The notes under the pieces were generated by a model. It was not told the origin of the DNA and did no database searches. It worked only from the letters and a program-made list of their open reading frames with translations. The translations under genes and the position numbers were made by a program. Below are positions 1 through 6,580 of a DNA stretch of 35,021 nucleotides, one piece after another. The stretch is from Armatimonadota bacterium. Its GTDB lineage: Bacteria > Armatimonadota > UBA5829. The stretch lies in NCBI GenBank assembly GCA_023474015.1, contig JAMCYN010000131.1, positions 1 through 35,021 of the forward strand. The letters run 5' to 3'. Each line of letters begins with the position of its first letter. The first letter of the stretch is position 1.

Positions 1-123
1 CTGCCAAAGGATCATCCAGAAGGGCAAAACCCGGAGGCGTGATTGGAGCAACAAAGATCGCATGAAAGCACATCAAGGGGACATTTTCGCTCAGCAATAG
101 AGGGGACAGAATCGCTCGGCAAT
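1..123 (+). mobile_element. 3' end of an insertion sequence, with doubled terminal repeat
   Basis: Two copies of a ~22-bp motif, 77-98 and 102-123, start with GGGGACA and end with CGCTCRGCAAT at 25-bp spacing. Their reverse complement matches the doubled motif at 34901-34921 and 34927-34947, so this is the far end of an IS of the same kind as the one at the right edge, in the same orientation. Upstream sequence probably holds the last codons of the transposase: one frame reads LPKDHPEGQNPEA and stops at 40-42, recalling the DHP-containing tail of ISNCY-type transposases; another frame stays open to a stop at 98-100 inside the first repeat. I cannot decide between them. Host DNA should begin at about 124. 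Confidence 0.6.
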
Positions 124-162
124 AACACACATCTATTGACGTCAGCAGAGCCGAAAGGTTTC

Positions 163-196
163 GCGCACGGGTATATTTCCGATGTGCGCATTTTTT
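163..196 (+). terminator. possible rho-independent terminator after the IS
   Basis: GCGCAC at 163-168 pairs with GTGCGC at 184-189, followed by A and six T. The stem is only 6 bp and the loop 15 nt, so it is moderate. It would stop transcripts leaving the IS before the next gene. In the rest of 124-365 I see only a short inverted repeat, GTGAT/ATCAC near 298-313, and no convincing promoter or gene. Confidence 0.4.
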
Positions 197-365
197 CGTA
201 ACCAAATCGGCTCGGGACCCGTCAAAACACCTAAGGGCAAGTGTGAGTGGCCGCCGGTTGAACCCCGGCTATGCTGCGGAACGGCGGTTTCCACGAAGTG
301 ATCAAGTTATCACGGACGTAAGTTTCTGCAGCTCGTACAAGTGTGAAAGGAAAGGTGGAACCAAA

Positions 366-1190
366 GTGAAGACCATCGCGATTACGGGAATCCTCCTCAT
401 CCTCTTGTCGCTGGCGTGCATGGCCGCGGACAACCCGAAGGTCACCATGGACGCGAAGGACACGCCATTCGATCAGGTCCTGGCCGAGCTTGGCAAGCAG
501 GCAGGCGTGCAGATCGTCTGCGACTCCGCCGTCAAGGGACCGATCACTGGACACTTCGAGTCGGTCGATCTGGAGAAGCTGCTGGACACGCTCACCAAAT
601 CACGCGGTCTGACCTGGCAGAAGCTGTATCTGCCCGGCGACTCCGACCAGAAGCCGACGCTCGAGCAGCTTAGGGCGCGCACGGAGGCAATCGCCGCGAT
701 CTCGGGCGGCCCCATTGTTATTTGTGATCCGGTTACCGGCAAGCAGAAAGTCTACGTGGAGCAGACCCAGGCGGCGCAGTCGGTCGAGCCGGACAAGCTC
801 GGTCTCAAGCCCGTATACCTGGTCGCCAAGCCCAAGTCAGACAAGCTAGAGAAGGACAAGAACGATGAGGACCTGGGCAAGCAGTTCCAGACTTTGCAGC
901 AGGACCGCCTGAAGCTCCTGGCGAAGATGACCCCGGAGCAGCGCGTCGCCGCCATGCAGCAGGAGATGACATCGATGATGACTCTGACTCCCGAGATGCG
1001 GCAGCAGGTGTTCCTGGACCAGTTCAAGGCGCGCCAGAGCATGGACCCGCAGATGAGGGACCAGTATCGACAGATGATGCGTGACTCATACTCCGCGTTG
1101 CGAGAGCAGGGACTCATCCCCGAAGGGCGGGGCTTCGGAGGCCGCGGCCGTAATCGCGGAAACCGCGGGGATGGCGGAAACGACAACTAA
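366..1190 (+). CDS. exported protein with an STN-like (secretin/TonB short N-terminal) domain and an Arg/Gly-rich tail
   Basis: 274 aa from a GTG at 366, preceded by GGAAAGGTGG. The frame is open from 243, but the GTG start opens directly into a signal peptide (VKTIAITGILLILLSLACMA), which decides the start. The mature N-terminus (about residues 20-80) has the pattern of an STN domain: DAKDTPFDQVLAELGKQAGV, then a GHFESVDLEKLLDTL segment, as found before secretin pores and TonB-receptor plugs. No secretin or receptor domain follows. The middle is charged and helical, with Met/Gln-rich stretches (TPEQRVAAMQQEM, DPQMRDQYRQMM), and the last ~20 residues are Arg/Gly/Asn-rich (GFGGRGRNRGNRGDGG). 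It is probably periplasmic; its role is unknown. It may be a stand-alone relative of secretin N-domains in Armatimonadota or Planctomycetes-type genomes. It converges on the cysteine synthase gene across a palindromic repeat. Confidence 0.7.
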   Translation: MKTIAITGILLILLSLACMAADNPKVTMDAKDTPFDQVLAELGKQAGVQIVCDSAVKGPITGHFESVDLEKLLDTLTKSRGLTWQKLYLPGDSDQKPTLEQLRARTEAIAAISGGPIVICDPVTGKQKVYVEQTQAAQSVEPDKLGLKPVYLVAKPKSDKLEKDKNDEDLGKQFQTLQQDRLKLLAKMTPEQRVAAMQQEMTSMMTLTPEMRQQVFLDQFKARQSMDPQMRDQYRQMMRDSYSALREQGLIPEGRGFGGRGRNRGNRGDGGNDN

Positions 1191-1197
1191 TGCAGAA

Positions 1198-1275
1198 TGA
1201 TGAATGCAGAATGCAGAATGAAGGGACCTCTCAATTACAGGTCATTCTGCATTCTGCAATCTGCAATCTGCATTA
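1198..1275. repeat. palindromic intergenic repeat, TGCAGAATG family, copy A
   Basis: Arms at 1205-1221 and 1242-1258 are perfect 17-bp inverted complements built from the heptad GCAGAAT, with a 20-nt loop that holds a smaller ACCT/AGGT stem. The right arm runs on as further CTGCAAT units to about 1275. Copy D at 15378-15466 has identical 17-bp arms. It sits between convergent genes and could act as a bidirectional terminator. Confidence 0.85.
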
Positions 1276-1283
1276 ACCTTTAC

Positions 1284-2213
1284 TCACTGCTCCTGGAACA
1301 ACGTCGTGCTGAGGTATCGCTCTCCCGTGTCGGGTAGCACGGCAACGATCAGCTTGCCTTTGTTCTCGGGCCGCTTTGCCACCTGAAGCGCCGCGAATGT
1401 CGCCGCGCCGGATGATATTCCGACCAGTAAACCCTCGTCGCGCGCCAGAGCGCGGGTCGTCTCGAAGGCTTCCTCGTTCTTGACCTTGATGATCTCGTCG
1501 ATGATCGATACGTTGAGCACGTCCGGGCGGAATCCCGCGCCGATCCCCTGAATCTTGTGCGGCCCCGGCTGCCCACCCGAGAGCACCGGCGAGTCGAACG
1601 GCTCCACCGCCACCACTTTGAACTCGGGCTTACGGCTCTTGATAACTTCTCCCACGCCCGTGATTGTCCCGCCGGTCCCGACGCCGCCGACCAGTATGTC
1701 CACTTTGCCGTCGGTGTCGTTCCAAATCTCTTCGGCTGTAGTCTGGCGGTGGATTTCGGGGTTCGCGGGGTTTTTGAACTGCTGGGGAATGAACGAGTTG
1801 GGGGTTTCGGCGGCCAGTTCCTCGGCTTTCCGGATCGCGCCCTTCATGCCTTCAGGCCCCGGCGTCAGAACGATTTCAGCGCCGTAGGCCGCGAGCAGGC
1901 TCCGGCGCTCAACGCTCATTGTCTCGGGCATCGTCAGTATCAGCCGGTAGCCCTTGGCAGCGGCCACGAACGCCAGAGCTATGCCAGTGTTGCCACTGGT
2001 CGGCTCGATAATCACGGAGTCCCGCGTGAGAAGTCCCTTCTCCTCGGCGTCCTTGATCATGGAATAGCCGATCCGGTCCTTCACGCTCCCTCCCGGGTTG
2101 AAAGACTCGAGCTTCGCGACCACCTCCGCCTCCAGCCCCTCGGTCACCTTGTTGAGCCTGAGAAGCGGCGTCATCCCTATCAGATCGGTCAAGTTAGATG
2201 CTATTCTTGCCAT
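1284..2213 (-). CDS. cysK: cysteine synthase (O-acetylserine sulfhydrylase), PLP-dependent
   Basis: 309 aa, normal for CysK. It makes cysteine from O-acetylserine and sulfide in the cytoplasm. All landmarks are present: [13 protein letters not shown] with the PLP lysine K45, the substrate loop TSGNTG at 72-77, the phosphate-binding GVGTGGT at 177-183, and GISSGA at 265-270 near the pyridine-nitrogen serine. The ATG at 2213 follows AAAGGA and begins the canonical [18 protein letters not shown]. The frame is open upstream to 2306, but that start lies inside the promoter at 2298-2326, so it is rejected. Divergent from a cystathionine-type enzyme and near an Rrf2 regulator, which makes a cysteine-metabolism cluster. 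O-phosphoserine or cystathionine beta-synthase activity cannot be excluded from sequence alone. Confidence 0.95.
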   Translation of the reverse strand: MARIASNLTDLIGMTPLLRLNKVTEGLEAEVVAKLESFNPGGSVKDRIGYSMIKDAEEKGLLTRDSVIIEPTSGNTGIALAFVAAAKGYRLILTMPETMSVERRSLLAAYGAEIVLTPGPEGMKGAIRKAEELAAETPNSFIPQQFKNPANPEIHRQTTAEEIWNDTDGKVDILVGGVGTGGTITGVGEVIKSRKPEFKVVAVEPFDSPVLSGGQPGPHKIQGIGAGFRPDVLNVSIIDEIIKVKNEEAFETTRALARDEGLLVGISSGAATFAALQVAKRPENKGKLIVAVLPDTGERYLSTTLFQEQ

Positions 2214-2297
2214 TTCGGTTCGTCCTTTCGCGTATCTGGGCCCGTGCGGCAGCGGCTCAGGATTAACAAAGCAAACTACTCCGGTCGGAATAATAGT

Positions 2298-2326
2298 ATG
2301 ATACACTCGTTTGCCTGGTCTGTCAA
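2298..2326 (-). promoter_or_regulatory. sigma70-like promoter of cysK
   Basis: On the minus strand TTGACA (2326-2321), a 17-nt spacer, then TATCAT (2303-2298). Predicted start of transcription is near 2291, giving a ~78-nt leader. The 9-mer GTCGGAATA (plus strand 2284-2292) lies over the predicted start and recurs next to the divergent promoter. Confidence 0.8.
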
Positions 2327-2336
2327 GAGGGTCCCT

Positions 2337-2364
2337 TCCCCAATCTGCAATCTATAATCTGCAG
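2337..2364. repeat. fragment of the TGCAGAATG repeat family, copy B
   Basis: Units CAATCTGCAAT and ATAATCTGCAG resemble the right arm of copies A and C, but the left arm is missing, so this is a half element. It lies between the two divergent sulfur promoters, directly upstream of TTGACA at 2371. Confidence 0.6.
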
Positions 2365-2370
2365 TTTTTC

Positions 2371-2400
2371 TTGACACCGTTCCGGGCGCTCGCCTACACT
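2371..2400 (+). promoter_or_regulatory. sigma70-like promoter of the cystathionine enzyme gene
   Basis: TTGACA at 2371-2376, an 18-nt spacer, TACACT at 2395-2400. The same pair of boxes and spacing recurs before hpf at 13655-13684. Predicted start is near 2407, leaving a ~48-nt leader that contains GTCGGAATA at 2412-2420. Confidence 0.75.
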
Positions 2401-2454
2401 GTATTAAGGCAGTCGGAATACTCGCTTACGTGCGACGGCCGACATGGAGGCACA

Positions 2455-3597
2455 ATGAAATTCGAAACACTTGCGATCCACGCCGGCCAGGGTCCGGACC
2501 CGGCCTACGGCGCTGTCATGCAGCCAATATATCAGGTCTCGACGTTTGCCTACAAGGGCGTGAAACAGATGGGGCCGTTCGACTATTCCCGCAGCGGCAA
2601 CCCCACCCGCAAGGCCCTTGAGGACTGCCTCGCCGCGCTGGAGGGCGGCAGCCATGGGTTTGTCTTCGGAACGGGGATGGCGGCCGAGACCACCGTCCTG
2701 GCCCTGCTCGAAACCGGCGACCATATCATCGTCCACGATGATCTTTACGGCGGGACCTACAGGCTTCTCACAAGCGTGATCGCCAGGCAGGGTATAGAGG
2801 TGCAGTTCATGAACCTGCGCGATCTGGATGCGCTCGAGTCGGCCATCAAGCCCAACACCCGGCTGATCTGGACTGAGAGTCCCACCAATCCGCTCATGAA
2901 CCTGCTGGACCTCGCCGCGATAGCCGGGATCGCCAAGTCGCATGGCGTCTTAACGCTATGCGACAATACTTTTCTCTCGCCGTACTTTCAGAACCCATTG
3001 GCACTTGGGGTCGATATAGTGATGCACTCGACCACCAAGTATATCAATGGACATTCGGACGTGGTCGGCGGGGCGATAATCGTCAATGCCCCAGAGCTTG
3101 CCCAGAAGGTGCTTTTCTACCAGAACGCGATGGGCACGTGCCAGGGCCCGCAGGACTGCTTCCTGGTGCTGCGGGGGCTGAAAACTCTCGCGGTACGAAT
3201 GGAGGCGCATAATCGTAACGCGCTTGAGATCGCGCGCTGGCTGGAGGCTCATCCGAAGATCGACAGTGTCTTGCACCCCGGCCTGGAGAGCCACCCGCAG
3301 CATGAACTGGCTCTCCGGCAGGCGAGAGGCTTCGGAGGCACGTTCTCCTTCAGGGTAAGAGGTGGAGAGGAAGAGGCATTCCGCCTGCTTTCAAGCGTGA
3401 AGCTCTTCATACTCGCCGAATCGCTGGGTGGGGTCGAGTCGTTGATCGAGCATCCCTGGACGATGACGCACATGTCCATGCCCGAGGAGGCCCGCGCCGC
3501 CGCCGGGATCACCGGCAACCTGGTCCGCATCTCCGTCGGGATCGAGCACGTAGATGATCTTATCGCCGACCTCGACCAGGCGCTGGCGAAAGTATAA
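2455..3597 (+). CDS. Cys/Met metabolism PLP enzyme: cystathionine gamma-synthase or gamma-lyase
   Basis: 380 aa, the usual length for the trans-sulfuration family. ATG at 2455 follows ATGGAGGCACA; an upstream open frame from 2311 crosses the promoter and is rejected. Visible landmarks: FDYSRSGNPTR near 42-52 (phosphate and partner-subunit contacts), GTGMAAETT near 72-80, LYGGTYRLL, ESPTNPLMNL near 141-150, and HSTTKYINGHSDVVGG with PLP lysine K195. The enzyme either joins O-acyl-homoserine with cysteine (MetB) or splits cystathionine to cysteine (MccB/CTH); sequence reading does not separate the two. Pairing with cysK and an Rrf2 regulator favours cysteine supply by reverse trans-sulfuration, but this is inference. 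Confidence 0.9.
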   Translation: MKFETLAIHAGQGPDPAYGAVMQPIYQVSTFAYKGVKQMGPFDYSRSGNPTRKALEDCLAALEGGSHGFVFGTGMAAETTVLALLETGDHIIVHDDLYGGTYRLLTSVIARQGIEVQFMNLRDLDALESAIKPNTRLIWTESPTNPLMNLLDLAAIAGIAKSHGVLTLCDNTFLSPYFQNPLALGVDIVMHSTTKYINGHSDVVGGAIIVNAPELAQKVLFYQNAMGTCQGPQDCFLVLRGLKTLAVRMEAHNRNALEIARWLEAHPKIDSVLHPGLESHPQHELALRQARGFGGTFSFRVRGGEEEAFRLLSSVKLFILAESLGGVESLIEHPWTMTHMSMPEEARAAAGITGNLVRISVGIEHVDDLIADLDQALAKV

Positions 3598-3613
3598 GAG
3601 GGAAGGGAATTTT

Positions 3614-3865
3614 CATCGCGAAAGCCCGAAAGGACGAAAACACGAAAAGGGAATAGGGCATAGGGAACAAACCCGTAGGCCCTGAGTAGCCCAGTAGGAG
3701 TTGTCTATTCCAGACCAAGGCTGGTGGGCGTATCGAAGGGCCGGGTAGATATGCACCAGGGCCTGTACCTTCGCAGCCGCCCTTCGATACGGCCCTTCAC
3801 AAGCTCAGGGCCTACTCAGGGCTTACGGATGTACTAATGCCCCCCTTCGTTCTTTCGTGATTATG
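3614..3865. repeat. nested palindromic repeat block between convergent genes
   Basis: This fills the gene-free stretch 3598-3884. Outer arms: a CGCGAAAGCCCGAAAGGACG-type unit from 3617 and CCTTCGTTCTTTCGTG near 3844. Then a GGGAATAGGGCATAGGGAAC unit (3648-3668) of the family also found at 5236 and 18437. Inner arms: GCCCTGAGTAG (3679-3689) with CTACTCAGGGC (3812-3822), and CGTATCGAAGGG (3729-3740) with CCCTTCGATACG (3780-3791). It reads as several repeat elements inserted into each other. No coding sequence is supported here. Confidence 0.75.
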
Positions 3866-3884
3866 GAGCCTTCCCTTCCGTTGC

Positions 3885-4328
3885 CTAAATAAAGTACATG
3901 GAAGCCTGCGAGCTTTCCTTAATGCGCTGGTTTTCGGCAAGCTCGGCGAGGCTTGCGCGGTTGAAAACATCGTGCAGCGCCTGATTGGCTTCGGTGAAGA
4001 CGTCCATGAGGGCGCAGGCGGTCGGCTCGAGGCAGCAGTTCGGCACATCGGCGCAGTCGGCGATGTCGAGCGGTCCTTCGAGCGCCTCGACTATCTCGGC
4101 CAGGGTGATGCCCTTGGGGTCGCGGGAAAGGACGTATCCGCCCTTAGCGCCCCTTGTTGCAAGGACCAATCCCGCTTTGCGCAGGGTGAGCATGAGCTGT
4201 TCCAGGTAGGTCGCGGGCAGGTTTTGCCTCTCCGCGATCTCCTTGGTCATCATCGGGGCATCGCTATCGTGCATAGCCAGCGCGAGCATGGCGCGGAGTC
4301 CGTATCTTGATCGCGTCGACAATTTCAT
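3885..4328 (-). CDS. Rrf2-family transcriptional regulator, probably Fe-S-binding (IscR/CymR-like)
   Basis: 147 aa with a strong GGAGG before the ATG at 4328. N-terminal winged helix: MKLSTRSRYGLRAML, then LPATYLEQLMLTLRKAGLV as recognition helix and TRGAKGGYVLSRDP as wing. Cysteines C92, C98, C99 and C105 fall in a CADVPNCCLEPTAC loop, matching the spacing of the three Fe-S ligands of E. coli IscR (92, 98, 104), whereas CymR-type cysteine repressors lack a cluster. It therefore likely senses iron-sulfur or redox status. Its position next to cysK and a cystathionine enzyme suggests it controls them, as CymR does in Firmicutes, but there are no isc/suf genes in view. It has its own promoter and may control itself. 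Confidence 0.9.
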   Translation of the reverse strand: MKLSTRSRYGLRAMLALAMHDSDAPMMTKEIAERQNLPATYLEQLMLTLRKAGLVLATRGAKGGYVLSRDPKGITLAEIVEALEGPLDIADCADVPNCCLEPTACALMDVFTEANQALHDVFNRASLAELAENQRIKESSQASMYFI

Positions 4329-4377
4329 AAACTACAACCTCCGGCGGGAAGGGAAAGTCAATCGCTCGATTTACTCG

Positions 4378-4406
4378 ATTATACCACGCCGCCGTACGGA
4401 ATCCAA
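4378..4406 (-). promoter_or_regulatory. promoter of the Rrf2 gene
   Basis: On the minus strand TTGGAT (4406-4401), a 17-nt spacer, then a perfect TATAAT (4383-4378). The -35 is weak, which is common for regulated promoters. Downstream, on the plus strand, lies a repeated CTCGATT (4364-4370 and 4374-4380), a possible self-regulation site. Confidence 0.6.
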
Positions 4407-4408
4407 GC

Positions 4409-5236
4409 ATGCCAGTTGCAATGGAAGATAGCCACGATCCGAGGGTCGTGAGGTCATATACTGAGGTTATCGACAGGTTGTCGGACGCCGCCGGCTCGGC
4501 CCACGTTCAGCTCGAGACGCTCGGTGAGTTCGAAGCGCACGGGGCCGGCTATCCGATGTTCCTCGCGCGCCTGGGAATGCCGTCTCCGAGCAAGTTGAGC
4601 GTGCTGATTTCGGCGGGTATACACGGCGACGAGCCCGCGGGCGTAGAAGCGACGCTCAGGTTTATCGAGCACAATATCGAAAACCCCGTTCTGCTGACAC
4701 ACTACAACTTCGTGATCTTCCCCTGCGACAATCCATACGGCTGGGAGCGAAACATCAGGGAGAACTCGCAGGGCATCGACCTCAACCGCCAGTTTCGAGT
4801 CCGCGAACCCGCGCCGGAGGTCGAGCTGATTATGCAAGGGATGAACGGCTTCTGCTTCGACCTGGTCTATGAGATGCACGAGGACTACGACTCACCCGGT
4901 TTCTATTTATATGAGTTCGGCGACGACTCCACCGCCTACCTCGGCGAATCGATCATCTATGAGATATCCACATTCGGTTACCCCATCAACCACAGCCCGA
5001 TCATCGAAAGGCGGCGTGCTCGCGGGGGGATCATCCGATTGAACCTCCACACGTATAGAAAGACCCGGCTGCCGAAGTCGTTCTACGCATACAGAGAATG
5101 TGGCGGGCATGTCCTGACGCTGGAAACCCCGTCCACCTACCTGAGCCTGGAGGATCGCGTGCGGATACACCTGATGGGCCTGAGCGTGTCTCTGAATAGG
5201 GCATGGCTGCATAAGGACGCGATGAGCGGAATCTGA
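4409..5236 (+). CDS. M14-family zinc metallopeptidase / succinylglutamate desuccinylase-like hydrolase
   Basis: 275 aa. The zinc carboxypeptidase signature is complete: H72-x-x-E75 in [13 protein letters not shown]126-R127 in GIDLNRQF (substrate carboxylate clamp), the third zinc ligand H157 in YEMHEDY, and a general-base candidate E239 in LTLETP. There is no signal peptide or membrane segment, so it should act in the cytoplasm. Substrate unknown: peptidoglycan peptides, acyl-amino acids and aspartoacylase-type substrates are all possible in this fold. The start at 4409 has no clear ribosome site; ATG at 4421 is an alternative that removes only four residues. Divergent from the Rrf2 gene with under 85 bp between starts. 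Confidence 0.8.
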   Translation: MPVAMEDSHDPRVVRSYTEVIDRLSDAAGSAHVQLETLGEFEAHGAGYPMFLARLGMPSPSKLSVLISAGIHGDEPAGVEATLRFIEHNIENPVLLTHYNFVIFPCDNPYGWERNIRENSQGIDLNRQFRVREPAPEVELIMQGMNGFCFDLVYEMHEDYDSPGFYLYEFGDDSTAYLGESIIYEISTFGYPINHSPIIERRRARGGIIRLNLHTYRKTRLPKSFYAYRECGGHVLTLETPSTYLSLEDRVRIHLMGLSVSLNRAWLHKDAMSGI

Positions 5237-5284
5237 GGGTAGGGAATAGGGAGTAGGGAACAGGGAACAGAAGGAAAGGGAGGG
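5236..5284. repeat. GGGAACAG intergenic repeat unit
   Basis: A run of related units: GGGTAGGGAATAGGGAGTAG, then GGGAACAGGGAACAG, then AAGGAAAGGGAGGG. The same AACAGAAGGAAAGGGAGGGG block appears at 18444-18463, and the inverse of the GGGAACAG part at 18534-18566, both inside the fusion gene. The end of the repeat supplies the GGAGGGGGAGA ribosome site of the next gene. Confidence 0.7.
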
Positions 5285-5292
5285 GGAGATCT

Positions 5293-6282
5293 ATGCTCGC
5301 GATGGTGTTGGAGAAACCCGGCCTGCCGCTTGTGGCGCGGGATGTGCCCGTGCCCGAGCCGGGACCGGGGCAGATACGCGTTCGGGTACACGCATGCGGG
5401 GTGTGCAGAACGGACCTGCACATCGTAGACGGTGAGCTGGCTGATCCTAAGCTGCCGATCATTCCCGGCCATGAGATCGTGGGGTCCGTCGACAAGCTCG
5501 GTGAGGGTGTGGAGAGGTTCGGCGTTGGTGACCGGATCGGAGTCCCGTGGCTCGGCTGGACCTGCGGGGAGTGCCGATACTGCGTCTCCGGCCGCGAGAA
5601 CCTATGTGACAATGCCCGATTCACCGGCTACACCATCGATGGCGGCTACGCCGAGTATGCAGTCGCCGATCAACGCTATTGCTTCCCAATCCCCGAAGGC
5701 TACCCCGACATCCAGGCCGCTCCGCTGCTGTGCGCCGGGCTGATCGGCTACAGGTCGCTGAGGATGACCGGCGCGGCCCAACGGCTCGGGCTATACGGAT
5801 TCGGTGCGTCGGCTCATATTGTCGCGCAGGTCGCCGCGCGCCAGGGGCGGACGGTCTATGCGTTCACCAAGCCTGGGGATGCCGCGGGCCAGGAGTTCGC
5901 TCGTGGCCTCGGCGCGGCCTGGGCCGGAGGGTCCGACGAGCAGCCGCCGACCGGCATGGACGCGGCCATTATCTTCGCCCCCGTGGGCGCGCTTGTGCCG
6001 GTGGCTCTGCGAGCGGTCGAGAAGGGTGGGGCGGTGGTCTGCGCGGGAATCCACATGAGCGATATTCCGTCGTTTCCGTATCACATACTTTGGGGCGAGC
6101 GGGCGATTATGTCGGTCGCGAACCTCACCCGACAGGACGGCGAAGAACTCCTGCGCATCGCCCCCGAGGTCCCCGTGAGGACGCATGTGAAGACCTATAC
6201 CCTGACTCAGGCGAACGAGGCCCTCGCCGCAATCAGAGACGGCAGCCTCGTCGGCGCGGCGGTGCTGGTTATTGGATGTTAG
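5293..6282 (+). CDS. zinc-dependent medium-chain alcohol dehydrogenase
   Basis: 329 aa, normal for the AdhA/AdhP-like group, which oxidises alcohols or reduces aldehydes with NAD(P). Catalytic zinc ligands C38 (GVCRTD), H60 (GHE) and C147 ([13 protein letters not shown]); structural zinc by C91, C94, C97 and C105 in [15 protein letters not shown]. The Rossmann motif is [10 protein letters not shown] at 166-175; this GxGxxxH variant occurs in a subgroup annotated as zinc-dependent ADH family protein. ATG at 5293 with a strong GGAGGGGGAGA; ATG 5302 is a weaker alternative. Substrate cannot be told. A T-rich terminator follows, so it is probably the end of its transcript. Confidence 0.92.
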   Translation: MLAMVLEKPGLPLVARDVPVPEPGPGQIRVRVHACGVCRTDLHIVDGELADPKLPIIPGHEIVGSVDKLGEGVERFGVGDRIGVPWLGWTCGECRYCVSGRENLCDNARFTGYTIDGGYAEYAVADQRYCFPIPEGYPDIQAAPLLCAGLIGYRSLRMTGAAQRLGLYGFGASAHIVAQVAARQGRTVYAFTKPGDAAGQEFARGLGAAWAGGSDEQPPTGMDAAIIFAPVGALVPVALRAVEKGGAVVCAGIHMSDIPSFPYHILWGERAIMSVANLTRQDGEELLRIAPEVPVRTHVKTYTLTQANEALAAIRDGSLVGAAVLVIGC

Positions 6283-6306
6283 CCCGCCTCTTGGCGCTTT
6301 TTTCAG
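6283..6306 (+). terminator. possible terminator after the alcohol dehydrogenase
   Basis: CGCC-TCTT-GGCG hairpin with an imperfect AG/CT extension, then six T, starting at the stop codon. The stem is short, but the U-tract is clear. Confidence 0.5.
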
Positions 6307-6448
6307 GATCGGGCAGGCATAAGAGAGGAATAAGGACCTGATCAGAACAAGTAGAATGATGAGTTCATTCTGTTCGAGCCCCTGGTGGGGATAGTTGTGA
6401 GGAAACGCAGGGTGATGCCGTGTCGGCTACGCACGAACACTGCAATCA

Positions 6449-6550
6449 TGTCATGCTGAGTGAAGCGAAGCATCTGCTTTGAACCGAAGGCAATAGACTA
6501 TCGCGACGGGTTAAAAGCAGATCCTTCGTCGTTCCTCCTCAGGATGACAA
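6449..6550. repeat. TGTCATNCTGAG palindromic repeat, copy 1
   Basis: Left arm starts TGTCATGCTGAGTGAAGCGA and carries ATCTGCTTT; right arm carries AAAGCAGATCCTTCG and ends CTCAGGATGACA, its inverted complement. The second copy is at 28169-28294. The preceding stretch 6307-6448 shows no gene. The isomerase start follows 30 bp later. Confidence 0.85.
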
Positions 6551-6580
6551 GACTTAATTGGATTTAGAAGGAGTTTAACA

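Noticed and set aside
1191..1275. CRISPR-like array
   Set aside because: The heptad units are inverted arms of a hairpin, without regular spacers and without cas genes.
2214..2306. Extended N-terminus for cysteine synthase
   Set aside because: It would start inside a clear promoter and adds residues not found in the family.
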